DNA of 64,000 bases from an uncultured Lachnospiraceae bacterium (GTDB lineage: Bacteria; Bacillota; Clostridia; Lachnospirales; Lachnospiraceae). The notes below the pieces were generated by a model that saw nothing but the letters and a program-made list of their open reading frames with translations, had not been told where the DNA came from and did no database searches. A program made the translations under genes and the position numbers. Positions 35,664-44,054 of this stretch are shown piece after piece (the first letter of the stretch is position 1; each line of letters opens with the position of its first letter). The stretch covers positions 33,723 through 97,722 of the forward strand of contig CACWJQ010000002.1 of NCBI GenBank assembly GCA_902761225.1, given 5' to 3'.

Positions 35664-37111
35664 TGAAAAAGAGTTCATGTAAAGAGATAAACAGGATAAT
35701 GATCGCGGGAATGACAAGCGGCAGCGGAAAGACCACTCTCACCTGTGCATTTCTGAGATGTCTTCAGAAAAGAGGTCTGGATCCAAGATCCTTCAAATGC
35801 GGTCCCGATTATATCGATCCCATGTTCCACGGCAAGGTGCTGGGGATAGAGAGCAGGAACCTCGATATGTTCTTCATGGGAGAGGAGAGGCTGAGAAAGA
35901 CGCTTTCGAAGGCTGAAGGGGGATATGCGGTGATCGAAGGAGTCATGGGAGTGTATGACGGAAACGATCCTTCTTCTGCAGCGGGTTCATGTTATGAGGT
36001 CGCAGCTGTAACCTCAACACCCATTGTTCTCACAGTAAATGCCGGCGGGGTGGGCAGGACTGTTATCTCCATGATCATGGGGGTGCTGTCGGATGATGTG
36101 CATTCCCTGATAAAAGGGATCATCCTGAACAATATGTCCGGCGGATATTACAAAATGCTCCTTCCGGAACTGGAAAAGAGCATTGGCGGGATAAGGCCTG
36201 ATGTAAAGATACTGGGGGCGTTCCCAAAGACTAAGGGTATTGATTTTGAGAGCAGGCATCTGGGACTTAAGCTCCCCGGGGAATCGGATGATACACTTGG
36301 CAGGATCGAATACGCTGCTGAAGTGTTTGATGAAAATATCGATGTTGATGCCATGATCGGCCTGATGCGAAGTGCTCCGGATATCACTGTCCCAAACATG
36401 ACGGATACTTATGAAAATGCATCCGCAGTATGCAGTGGTACCCTTTCCGATCCGGGTTTTTCCGGCACAGACCTTACACTTGCCGTGGCGCTTGATGATG
36501 CATTCTGTTTTTATTACCGTGATAATATAGAGATGTTTGAGGAAAGAGGAGTTAAGGTTAAATATTTTTCTCCCCTTGATGATGAGTGCGTTCCGGAGGA
36601 TGCTGACGGTATTCTGATCGGAGGAGGATATCCGGAACTGTATCTTGACAGACTGTGTGCCAATAAGTCCATGATGACATCCCTGAAGGAATTGATATGC
36701 AGTGGAATCCCATCGCTTGCAGAGTGCGGTGGTTTCATGTACCTTGGAAGGGCTGTGGAGGATGCTGATGGGAAGGTGTATGAGACTGTGGGAGCCTATG
36801 AAGGCATAAGTAAGTTTACCGGACGAAGCGTGAGATTCGGGTATATGCTGATCCTGGATGCGGATGTGCCTGACAGTCTCGTAAAGTGCATGAAGGGACT
36901 TAAGGGGCACGAATTTCATTATTACGATTCTGATATGAACGGTGATGCCTGTACCGCCAAAAAGCCCTTCAGGGATACACAGTGGAAATGCATCATAGAT
37001 CAGAACAACGGCATCTGGGGATTTCCGCATTTCTATTACGGATCCGCACCTGCATTTGTTGACGCTTTTATTGTGAGGATGAGAGAGGTCAGGGATGGAA
37101 AATTCAAGTAA
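35660..37111 (+). CDS. cbiA: Cobyrinic acid a,c-diamide synthase (CbiA)
   Basis: 483 residues. It uses glutamine and ATP to amidate the a and c side chains of cobyrinic acid. The N-terminal ATP site is AGMTSGSGKTTL near residue 16, followed by KCGPDYIDPMFH and EGVMGVYDG. The C-terminal glutamine amidotransferase has Cys356 in LAECGGFMYLG and the later GHEFHYYDSD. ATG codons at 35660 and 35663 are both possible; the first overlaps the previous stop. The end overlaps the Cys-rich gene by 17 bases. Confidence 0.95.
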   Translation: MMKKSSCKEINRIMIAGMTSGSGKTTLTCAFLRCLQKRGLDPRSFKCGPDYIDPMFHGKVLGIESRNLDMFFMGEERLRKTLSKAEGGYAVIEGVMGVYDGNDPSSAAGSCYEVAAVTSTPIVLTVNAGGVGRTVISMIMGVLSDDVHSLIKGIILNNMSGGYYKMLLPELEKSIGGIRPDVKILGAFPKTKGIDFESRHLGLKLPGESDDTLGRIEYAAEVFDENIDVDAMIGLMRSAPDITVPNMTDTYENASAVCSGTLSDPGFSGTDLTLAVALDDAFCFYYRDNIEMFEERGVKVKYFSPLDDECVPEDADGILIGGGYPELYLDRLCANKSMMTSLKELICSGIPSLAECGGFMYLGRAVEDADGKVYETVGAYEGISKFTGRSVRFGYMLILDADVPDSLVKCMKGLKGHEFHYYDSDMNGDACTAKKPFRDTQWKCIIDQNNGIWGFPHFYYGSAPAFVDAFIVRMREVRDGKFK

Positions 37112-37370
37112 ATTTTTTGCAAATAAGGAATGTTCATATTATCCCTGCCACAGGATCGAAGGTGACATGAACTGCCTTTTCTGCTTTTGTCCGCTCTATA
37201 ATCTTGCCTGTCCGGGAAATTATACTATAATCGATAAAGGGGACAGGAAGATAAAGAGCTGCAAGAATTGCAATTTTCCTCATGTTCCCGGCAATTACGA
37301 TAAGGTGATGGAGTATCTCAGAGCACGCGGCAGAGAAACGGCAGGCGGCTCCGACAGGGACGATAAATGA
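37095..37370 (+). CDS. Small cysteine-rich protein linked to cobalamin synthesis
   Basis: 91 residues with eight cysteines at 13, 18, 27, 30, 32, 39, 56 and 59, including CLFCFCPLYNLAC and SCKNCNFPH. It matches, from memory, the cysteine-rich small domain (PF04071) often found with cobalamin genes. The pattern suggests a bound metal or Fe-S cluster. The role is unknown; a redox or cobalt-handling partner is an inference. It starts inside cbiA and overlaps the next gene by four bases, so it belongs to the operon. Confidence 0.82.
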   Translation: MENSSKFFANKECSYYPCHRIEGDMNCLFCFCPLYNLACPGNYTIIDKGDRKIKSCKNCNFPHVPGNYDKVMEYLRARGRETAGGSDRDDK

Positions 37371-38257
37371 AGTTTTCCGTTATAATAGTTTCTCTCAATC
37401 CGGGAGAAAAACTGATACAGACTGTAAGATCCGCGCTTTCACAAAAGGATGCGGATATTGAGATCATCATAAAAGACGGTGGTTCGAAGGACGGATCCCT
37501 CGGCGCTGTCAGGGAACTGATGTCAGATGGTACAGATACCGCAGTCACTGCAGGAACTGCCCCTTCCTCGGGCGATGGCGCTGACCATGCAAAAGCCGCA
37601 TCGGTAATAAGGATCATAGAGCGTAAGGATACCGGGATATACGACGGAATGAACCAGGCCATAACAGAGGCTTCGGGTGATCATCTCATCTTCATGAACT
37701 GCGGAGACTATTTCTATGATGATATGGTGCTGGCGCGGTTTGAAAAGGCGGCAGCAGAGTATATCTCTTCCCATGGAGCACCCTCTGATGATAAGCCGCT
37801 AATACTCTACGGCAGCAGGTATTCTTCCATCACAAAAAGTGTCGAGTATATCTCTCCTAAGATCACTCCTCTTGTCTGCTACAGGAATATCCCCTGCCAT
37901 CAGGCCATGCTCTACTCGAAGGAGTGTTTTTCAAAGAGACTTTTCAGACCTGAGTATAAGGTCAGGGCAGATTATGAGCATTTCCTTTGGTCGGTCCTCA
38001 GGAACAATACCTCTGCCGTATATGTTGATGAGCCTGTATGCCGCTACGAGGGCGGAGGTTATTCCGATAACCCTAAGCAGGCGAAGAGGTCAGCTGATGA
38101 ACATAAAGAGATCACGGGAATGTATCTCACGAAGTGGCAGCTTTTCTATTGCAGGCTTTATATGATAGTAACCCTCCAGCCGCTGCGCAAAAAACTCTCC
38201 TCGGGCCGCCTGTCGGGTGTGTATAATTCCATTGTGAAAAAGATATACCGCAGATGA
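37367..38257 (+). CDS. Family 2 glycosyltransferase at the end of the B12 operon
   Basis: 296 residues. FSVIIVSLNPGEKLIQT opens a GT-A fold, IIIKDGGSKDGS gives the nucleotide-binding strand, and ERKDTGIYDGMNQAI is typical of the WcaE-like group. The acidic FMNCGDYFYDD near residue 107 replaces the usual DxD. There is an insertion at about residues 45-70. The sugar is unknown. Its ATG overlaps the stop of the Cys-rich gene, so it is coupled to the B12 operon despite having no obvious link to it. A terminator follows at 38385. Confidence 0.82.
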   Translation: MKFSVIIVSLNPGEKLIQTVRSALSQKDADIEIIIKDGGSKDGSLGAVRELMSDGTDTAVTAGTAPSSGDGADHAKAASVIRIIERKDTGIYDGMNQAITEASGDHLIFMNCGDYFYDDMVLARFEKAAAEYISSHGAPSDDKPLILYGSRYSSITKSVEYISPKITPLVCYRNIPCHQAMLYSKECFSKRLFRPEYKVRADYEHFLWSVLRNNTSAVYVDEPVCRYEGGGYSDNPKQAKRSADEHKEITGMYLTKWQLFYCRLYMIVTLQPLRKKLSSGRLSGVYNSIVKKIYRR

Positions 38258-38276
38258 TCTTCCGAAACCGGGAGAG

Positions 38277-38314
38277 CTTCTGAAAATGACTTCTGAAAAT
38301 GATTTCTGAAAATG
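38277..38314 (+). repeat. Three tandem copies of a 13-base repeat
   Basis: CTTCTGAAAATGA is repeated at 38277, 38290 and 38303 (the third with one change and cut short), just after the glycosyltransferase stop codon. No known element matches. It may be slippage-prone or a protein-binding array ahead of the terminator. Confidence 0.8.
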
Positions 38315-38384
38315 TTTTAAATATCCGCTAAATATTTCAATATATTCTCCGATATATGTTCTATAGGGAGAGAGTCGTAAATTT

Positions 38385-38424
38385 CGCACGGATGCAATCA
38401 CAGTGTATCCGTGCGTTTTTATTT
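38385..38424 (+). terminator. Intrinsic terminator ending the B12 operon
   Basis: CGCACGGATGCA (38385-38396) pairs with TGTATCCGTGCG (38404-38415), twelve pairs with one G-U, loop ATCACAG, followed by TTTTTATTT. It separates the B12 operon from mreB. Confidence 0.92.
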
Positions 38425-38464
38425 GTCGGCTCCGGAAAATGTTTTACAAAGAAAACAAAAAATA

Positions 38465-38494
38465 TTGTAAATCCCGCACAATATCGGATATAAT
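38465..38494 (+). promoter_or_regulatory. Promoter for mreB-flgF-flgG-flgJ
   Basis: TTGTAA (38465-38470) and a perfect TATAAT (38489-38494) are separated by 18 bases, a sigma-A-type promoter about 50 bases before mreB. No flagellar sigma-28 motif is seen. Confidence 0.7.
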
Positions 38495-38543
38495 GAATTG
38501 ATTATACGTAAATTTAAGAATATATCCGAAAGGGGTTTACATA

Positions 38544-39542
38544 ATGGCAGCATTAGATATAGGTATCGATCTGGGAACGGCTTCCGTTCTCGTATATATA
38601 AAGGGCAAGGGCGTTGTGCTCAAGGAGCCTTCGGTTGTTGCGATCGACAAGAATACCAAGAAGGTAAAGGCAATCGGCGAGGATGCAAGACTGATGCTCG
38701 GAAGGACACCTGCCAATATCGTGGCGGTAAGACCGCTCAAGCAGGGAGTTATCTCAGATTACCAGGTCACCGAGAAGATGATGAAGTACTTCGTTCAGAA
38801 GGCTGTCGGACACAGACTTCTGAGAAAGCCCAGGATCGCGGTCTGCGTACCCAGCGGAGTTACCGAAGTCGAGAAGAAGGCGGTCGAGGATGCGGCTTAC
38901 CAGGTTGGTGCCAGGGAGACTCTCATCATTGAAGAGCCCATCGCGGCAGCTATCGGAGCAGGCATCGACATATCGAAGCCCTGTGGCAACATGATCGTTG
39001 ATATCGGTGGCGGAACCACGGATATCGCAGTCATCTCCCTCGGCAGTGCCGTGGAGAGTACATCACTCAAGGTTGCGGGCGATGACTTCAACGACGCCAT
39101 CGTCAAGTACATGAGAAAGAACCACAGTCTCAGCATAGGTGAGAGAACCGCTGAGGATGTTAAGATCAAGATAGGAACCTGCTTCAGAAGACCTGAAGTA
39201 GATAAGATGGAGGTGAAGGGACGTCACATCGTAAAGGGACTTCCCACATCCATCGAAGTTACCAGCGAGGAGATGGAAGAGGCACTCGAGGATTCCACCA
39301 ACATGATAGTTGATGCCATCCATTCCGTACTTGAGAGAACTCCCCCCGAACTTTCCGCAGATATCGCGGACAGAGGCATCGTGCTTACCGGAGGAGGAGC
39401 CCTGCTGAGAGGACTCGAGGATCTGATCACCGACAGGACCGGCATCACCACCATGACTGCGGAGGATCCCATGACCGCGGTTGCCATCGGTACCGGAAAG
39501 TATGTGGAGTTCATCTCCGCTTTCAGAAGCTCCATAGAGTAA
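38544..39542 (+). CDS. mreB: Rod shape-determining protein MreB/Mbl
   Basis: 332 residues, actin-like. It forms filaments under the membrane that guide cell-wall synthesis. Motifs: phosphate 1 IGIDLGTASV, connect 1 EEPIAAAIGAG near residue 133, phosphate 2 IVDIGGGTTDIAV near 152, adenosine GIVLTGGGALLRGL near 281. The ATG follows GAAAGGGG. Placement before flgF and flgG matches Bacillus mbl-flhO-flhP, so it is likely the Mbl-type paralogue; no mreC or mreD adjoins. Confidence 0.95.
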   Translation: MAALDIGIDLGTASVLVYIKGKGVVLKEPSVVAIDKNTKKVKAIGEDARLMLGRTPANIVAVRPLKQGVISDYQVTEKMMKYFVQKAVGHRLLRKPRIAVCVPSGVTEVEKKAVEDAAYQVGARETLIIEEPIAAAIGAGIDISKPCGNMIVDIGGGTTDIAVISLGSAVESTSLKVAGDDFNDAIVKYMRKNHSLSIGERTAEDVKIKIGTCFRRPEVDKMEVKGRHIVKGLPTSIEVTSEEMEEALEDSTNMIVDAIHSVLERTPPELSADIADRGIVLTGGGALLRGLEDLITDRTGITTMTAEDPMTAVAIGTGKYVEFISAFRSSIE

Positions 39543-39555
39543 GAAAAGAGGTTAT

Positions 39556-40332
39556 ATGGTCAAAGGATTATACACAGCCTATACCGGAATGATCAACGAA
39601 CAGAACCGCATGGATGTTCTGAGTAACAACATGGCCAATGTCACCACCGTGGGCTACAAGAAGGAGGGCGCAACAAGCCAGTCCTTTGACGAGGTGCTTG
39701 ACCTTAAGATCAAGGATTCCACTGCCGGATATAATCTTGCGACCAGAGAGGGCTATAACAGCCGCGGTGTCAAGATAGGTGAGAACTATGTTGACTGGTC
39801 ACAGGGCGGATTCAGGATCACAGGCAACACCTATGACCTGGCCCTTGGCGGAAACGGATTCTTTGCGGTGGAATTCACCAATAAATCCGGAGAGACCAGT
39901 ACCAAGTATTCAAGGGCAGGAGAATTCCAGCTTAACAGCGCCGGTAACATTGTGACACATGAAGGAGATTATCTCCTGGATACAGCCGGAAGACATATAA
40001 CCGTGGATCCTCTCAAGGAGACCACCATTGACAGGCAGGGAAGGGTCATGCAGGACGGCAGGACCATAGCCACGATCCAGGTTCAGGATTTTGAGAATTA
40101 CGATTATCTGAAAAAATACGGTGAGACATATTACGAGCCCATAGAGGGTGCCAGGTTCAAGAATGCGGACGGACAGATCTACAGCGGATACCTGGAGGCA
40201 TCCAATGTTTCTACGGTAACGGAGATGGTCAATCTCATTACCATTTCAAGACAGTACGAAAGTAACCAGAAGGTTATCCAGACGATCGATTCAACTCTTG
40301 AAAAGGCAGTCAACCAGGTAGGCAGAGTATGA
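39556..40332 (+). CDS. flgF: Flagellar rod/hook-basal-body protein FlgF-like (FlhO)
   Basis: 258 residues. The N-terminal GLYTAYTGMINEQNRMDVLSN-type segment and NMANVTTVGYKKEG are the rod/hook family signature, and the C-terminus ends in the helix SRQYESNQKVIQTIDSTLEKA. It would be exported and built into the proximal rod of the flagellum. It follows mreB by 13 bases and precedes a paralogue, the same order as flhO-flhP in Bacillus. Confidence 0.9.
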   Translation: MVKGLYTAYTGMINEQNRMDVLSNNMANVTTVGYKKEGATSQSFDEVLDLKIKDSTAGYNLATREGYNSRGVKIGENYVDWSQGGFRITGNTYDLALGGNGFFAVEFTNKSGETSTKYSRAGEFQLNSAGNIVTHEGDYLLDTAGRHITVDPLKETTIDRQGRVMQDGRTIATIQVQDFENYDYLKKYGETYYEPIEGARFKNADGQIYSGYLEASNVSTVTEMVNLITISRQYESNQKVIQTIDSTLEKAVNQVGRV

Positions 40333-40365
40333 ATGCATTAAGCGGGCGATGATAAGGAGGAAGAT

Positions 40366-41184
40366 ATGGTCAGAAGTTTATGGACAGGCGCGACAGGAAT
40401 GCTGGCACAGCAGACCAGCCTTGATAACATTGCCAATAATCTCGCGAATGTCAATACCACAGGATTCAAGTCCCAGAGTATTGAGTTCAAGAATCTTCTG
40501 TATCAGACGATGCAGACCAAGACCACATCCGCTAACGGTGACACCAAGCCCGGAAATGCACAGGTTGGTCTCGGAACAAGAGTATCTTCCCTCAATACAA
40601 GCTTTACCCAGGGCGCATTTTTTGCATCCGAGAGTGATACCGCCTTTGCCATCGGCGGAGAGGGATTCTTCGGTATCAAGGGCGGGGACGGCAAGACCTA
40701 TTACACCAGAAACGGTAATTTCGGCTGGACTCTTGCATCAAACGGCGGCAATATGCTGGCAACCACCGACGGAAATCCTGTTCTCGACACAAAAGGAAAT
40801 CCCATCATTCTCGACCAGAAGTACACAACAAGCCGTATAACAGTTACCAAAGACGGAGAGATCTGTTATCCCGATGAGAATAACAATCCCAAGTCACTCG
40901 GTATCACCATAGGACTGTGGCAGTTCAATAATCCCAACGGTCTTTCAAGGGAAGGAGATACTCTTTTTGAGGAGACTGCCGCAAGCGGAAGAGCCGTTAA
41001 TGAATACAATAACAGGAATCTGACAAAGAGCACCATCAATCAGGGATATCTGGAAGGCTCCAATGTACAGGTTGCGGATGAGATGGTCAATATGATCACC
41101 ACACAGAGAGCCTATGAGCTTAATTCCAGAGTCATCACCACCTCTGATTCGATGCTTGATACAGCCAATAATCTCAGGAGGTAA
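40366..41184 (+). CDS. flgG: Flagellar distal rod protein FlgG
   Basis: 272 residues. It starts with LWTGATGMLAQQTSLDNIAN and NLANVNTTGFKSQ, the rod/hook family motif. The ending AYELNSRVITTSDSMLDTANNL is the FlgG-type C-terminal helix. It polymerises into the distal rod. A strong GGAGGAAG precedes the ATG. It is a paralogue of the gene before it and lies five bases before flgJ. Confidence 0.92.
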   Translation: MVRSLWTGATGMLAQQTSLDNIANNLANVNTTGFKSQSIEFKNLLYQTMQTKTTSANGDTKPGNAQVGLGTRVSSLNTSFTQGAFFASESDTAFAIGGEGFFGIKGGDGKTYYTRNGNFGWTLASNGGNMLATTDGNPVLDTKGNPIILDQKYTTSRITVTKDGEICYPDENNNPKSLGITIGLWQFNNPNGLSREGDTLFEETAASGRAVNEYNNRNLTKSTINQGYLEGSNVQVADEMVNMITTQRAYELNSRVITTSDSMLDTANNLRR

Positions 41185-41189
41185 CCTGA

Positions 41190-41594
41190 ATGGATATCTC
41201 TAATATCTCAAGTCTTACGGATTATTATACTTCCGTTACGGGTGAAGCCGGGGCGACTGAACTTGCAAGAAGCCTTTCCGGAAAAGCGGAGAACGCATCC
41301 ACGGACGATGAACTGATGGATGTGTGCAAACAGTTTGAGAGCTATATGCTGGAGCAGGTGTTCAAGCATATGGATAAGACCGTTATGAGGAGTAATGACG
41401 GTAAGGATGCATCTACGGAGAATCTTGTTGATTACTTCAGAAGCCAGAGCATCCAGGAGCTGGCATCCCAGTCCACTGAAAAACAGGGACTCGGAATCGC
41501 ACAGCAGCTGTATGAACAGCTCAGGCGCAATTACGGATTGGATGAAAATTCCATTCCCGCTGACCAGGTTGTTAACCTGAAGCCGGCAAAATAA
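41190..41594 (+). CDS. flgJ: FlgJ-like rod-binding protein (no muramidase domain)
   Basis: 134 residues, matching only the N-terminal rod-binding half of FlgJ: DVCKQFESYMLEQVFKHM near residue 48, then DYFRSQSIQELASQS and IAQQLYEQL. It caps or chaperones the growing rod. The peptidoglycan-cleaving domain found in enterobacterial FlgJ is absent, as is common in Firmicutes. The last gene of the mreB-flgFG unit; a terminator follows. Confidence 0.88.
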   Translation: MDISNISSLTDYYTSVTGEAGATELARSLSGKAENASTDDELMDVCKQFESYMLEQVFKHMDKTVMRSNDGKDASTENLVDYFRSQSIQELASQSTEKQGLGIAQQLYEQLRRNYGLDENSIPADQVVNLKPAK

Positions 41595-41603
41595 TAAGAC
41601 AAG

Positions 41604-41636
41604 CATTTGACGGCCCGTGAACGTCAATATGTTTTT
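41604..41636 (+). terminator. Intrinsic terminator after flgJ
   Basis: TTGACG (41607-41612) pairs with CGTCAA (41622-41627), extended by CAT/ATG across a bulged T, then TTTTT. It lies ten bases after the flgJ stop codon. Confidence 0.75.
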
Positions 41637-41643
41637 CAAGGAA

Positions 41644-41746
41644 GCGTGATCACGCAGATCATGTCTGCAGAGCAGGCGCTGTACCTGTGCCCTGCCCTCT
41701 GCAGGGATCCCATGGAGCCTTGAGATACATATTAACGCCCGCGGGC
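41644..41746 (+). other. Dyad-rich intergenic region before recD2
   Basis: About 110 bases hold three dyads. GCGTGATCACGC (41644-41655) is a perfect palindrome. CTGCAGAGCAGG (41665-41676) pairs with CCTG and CTCTGCAG (41691-41694, 41697-41704) with a two-base bulge. GCCCGCGGGC (41737-41746) is a perfect palindrome. No gene or known RNA family is recognised. It may be the recD2 leader or a small structured RNA. Confidence 0.5.
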
Positions 41747-41813
41747 CTGTTTCATGGTGAAGGCGGTAACTGAATGTGCCGTCTGCAGATATTATCGGTT
41801 ATGGGAGAGCGAT

Positions 41814-44054
41814 TTGGATTTTTTGGACAGAAATGAAAACACAATAAAGGGTACGGTAAAGCGTATCTATTTTGAAAAGCGTGAGACCGGATACAAAGCC
41901 GTTCTTATATCCGGCGAGGAGGATGATGACACGGTTGTCGGAAAGATGCCGGATGTATCCGTGGGGGACACCATAGAAGCCACGGGAAGTTACATTGATC
42001 ATCCCAGGTTCGGCATTCAGTTTAAGGCGGATTCCTATCGCATAATCCCGCCCTCCGATTCACAGGCAATGGAGAGATATCTTTCCTCCGGAGCGGTAGC
42101 TGGCGTCGGTGAAAAATTAGCCGCAAGGATAGTCGCCAGATTCGGTGACGATACCTTCAGGATCATCGAAGAAGAGCCGGAGAGGCTTTCTGAGATCAAG
42201 GGTATCAGCAAGAGAAAAGCAATGGAAATAGCTGTCTCCATGGAAGAAAAAAGAGATCTGCGTGATGCCATGGTGACCATGAGCGGTCTTGGCATATCCC
42301 AGTCCATGGCGGTTAAGATCTACGATAATTACGGCCCCGGATATATAGACATCATCAGGGCCAATCCATATAAACTGGCCGAGGATATAAGGGGCATAGG
42401 CTTTAAGACTGCAGATGACATTGCCACAAAACAGGGGATGGATCCGGGAAGCTCCGACAGATGTCAGGCCGGACTATTATACTGTCTTATGGAAGGGGCG
42501 GGTGAAGGCCATTGTTATCTGCCTGCAGAGGCGCTCGTAGCGGATACTGAAAGGCTGCTGGGGGACGGACACGGAGATATAGGCGGTTCCCTTGACGGTC
42601 TTGTTCACTCGGGAAAGGTAAAAAGAGACGGCGACAGGATATATCTTCCGGCATTTTATTTTGCCGAACTTGCCTGTGCAAGGATGCTCTGCGAGAAGAA
42701 TATCCCCATGCTTAAGGATCTTCCGGGGCTTGATGAGAAGATAGACCGTGACGTGGAGAGGATTGCCGCGGAAAACGGGATGTATACGGATCCTCTTCAG
42801 ATAAGTGCGGTAAGGGAGTGCATCAAGAACGGCCTGTTCATCCTTACCGGAGGACCGGGAACCGGTAAGACTACCACCATCAATATGATCATTGGGTATT
42901 TTATGAACCAGGGTCTTAAGATAGCTCTTGCAGCTCCCACCGGAAGGGCGGCAAAGAGGATGACGGAAGCCACAGGTTATGAAGCTACCACCATTCACAG
43001 GCTTCTCGGGGTTACCGGCATACCGGATCAGTCGGAAGGATCGGTCATATTCCAGAAGAATGCGGATGATCCCCTGGAAGCGGATGTGATAATAATCGAC
43101 GAGATGTCCATGGTGGATATAATGCTGTTCAAGGCTCTGCTTTCCGCGGTGCCCATATCCTCCAGACTGGTGCTTGTAGGCGATGCATCCCAGCTTCCGA
43201 GCGTCGGCCCCGGATGCGTGCTGAACGATATCTGTGCCTGCGATTTTTTCAGGGTTGTAAAGCTTGAGAAGATATTCAGGCAGGACGAGACCAGCAATAT
43301 AGTCATCAATGCACATAAGATCGACAGGGGAGAGCATATCACCCTGTCATCCTCCGTTAAGGATTTTATATTCCTTGAAAGAGATGACCCCGCCGTCATA
43401 AGACAGACCATCGGATGGATGATATCGGATAAGCTTCCGGAATACCTGCACTGCGGATCCTTTGACCTGCAGGTGCTGACCCCGGGTAAAAAGGGGAGTC
43501 TCGGAGTGGCGGAGCTCAACAGATTTCTCCAGCAGGTGCTCAATCCTCCCGCTGACAGCAGGAAAGAGTATATGTACGGCGATACTCTTTTCCGCGAGGG
43601 CGATAAGGTCATGCAGACCAGGAACGACTATAAGATGGAATGGAGTACCGATGAAAAGCTGGCATCACTTTCACAGTCGGGAACTGGAGTGTTCAACGGG
43701 GATCTCGGAAGGATAAAGTCCATAGATGAAGCCGGAAGGATACTTACGGTGCTGTTTGATGACGGAAGGGTTGCCCGGTATCCCTTTTCCGAGCTCGATG
43801 AGCTTGACCTGTCCTATGCAATGACAATCCACAAATCTCAGGGAAGCGAGTATCCTGCAGTGATAATACCGATCCTGGACCCTTCCCCGCTTCTGGTCTA
43901 CAGGAACCTTCTTTATACCGGCATAACAAGGGCCAGGTCCTGCGTGGTGCTTCTGGGAAGCTCCGAGACCATAAACCGGATGATAGATACGAAAGGAAGC
44001 AATGACAGATACAGTTCGTTTACTGACAGGCTTTATGCGGCAAACGGCAGATAG
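41814..44054 (+). CDS. recD2: RecD2-type ATP-dependent DNA helicase
   Basis: 746 residues from a TTG with GGGAGAG ideally spaced; an in-frame ATG at 41754 without a ribosome site would add 20 residues. RecD2 is a 5'-3' superfamily 1B helicase acting in repair and mismatch tolerance without RecBC. An N-terminal OB-like region and helix-hairpin-helix repeats (about 70-230) precede the motor. Walker A GGPGTGKTT is near residue 347, DEAD-like IIDEMSMVD near 430, and a C-terminal YAMTIHKSQGSEYPAV near 670 is motif V/VI. ComFC overlaps its 3' end by 53 bases. Confidence 0.92.
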   Translation: MDFLDRNENTIKGTVKRIYFEKRETGYKAVLISGEEDDDTVVGKMPDVSVGDTIEATGSYIDHPRFGIQFKADSYRIIPPSDSQAMERYLSSGAVAGVGEKLAARIVARFGDDTFRIIEEEPERLSEIKGISKRKAMEIAVSMEEKRDLRDAMVTMSGLGISQSMAVKIYDNYGPGYIDIIRANPYKLAEDIRGIGFKTADDIATKQGMDPGSSDRCQAGLLYCLMEGAGEGHCYLPAEALVADTERLLGDGHGDIGGSLDGLVHSGKVKRDGDRIYLPAFYFAELACARMLCEKNIPMLKDLPGLDEKIDRDVERIAAENGMYTDPLQISAVRECIKNGLFILTGGPGTGKTTTINMIIGYFMNQGLKIALAAPTGRAAKRMTEATGYEATTIHRLLGVTGIPDQSEGSVIFQKNADDPLEADVIIIDEMSMVDIMLFKALLSAVPISSRLVLVGDASQLPSVGPGCVLNDICACDFFRVVKLEKIFRQDETSNIVINAHKIDRGEHITLSSSVKDFIFLERDDPAVIRQTIGWMISDKLPEYLHCGSFDLQVLTPGKKGSLGVAELNRFLQQVLNPPADSRKEYMYGDTLFREGDKVMQTRNDYKMEWSTDEKLASLSQSGTGVFNGDLGRIKSIDEAGRILTVLFDDGRVARYPFSELDELDLSYAMTIHKSQGSEYPAVIIPILDPSPLLVYRNLLYTGITRARSCVVLLGSSETINRMIDTKGSNDRYSSFTDRLYAANGR

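Noticed and set aside
36014-37030. Long minus-strand open frame opposite cbiA (338 codons)
   Set aside because: No recognisable motif and a composition typical of antisense translation; cbiA on the + strand is unambiguous.
38277-38314. Possible CRISPR-like array
   Set aside because: The 13-base units are directly adjacent with no spacers and only three copies.
38498-38932. Second + strand frame inside mreB
   Set aside because: Arg/Gly-rich out-of-frame translation of mreB with no start signal; the MreB frame carries every actin-family motif.
41754-41813. ATG at 41754 as the recD2 start
   Set aside because: No ribosome site precedes it and the added 20 residues do not look like the family; the TTG at 41814 has a well-placed GGGAGAG.
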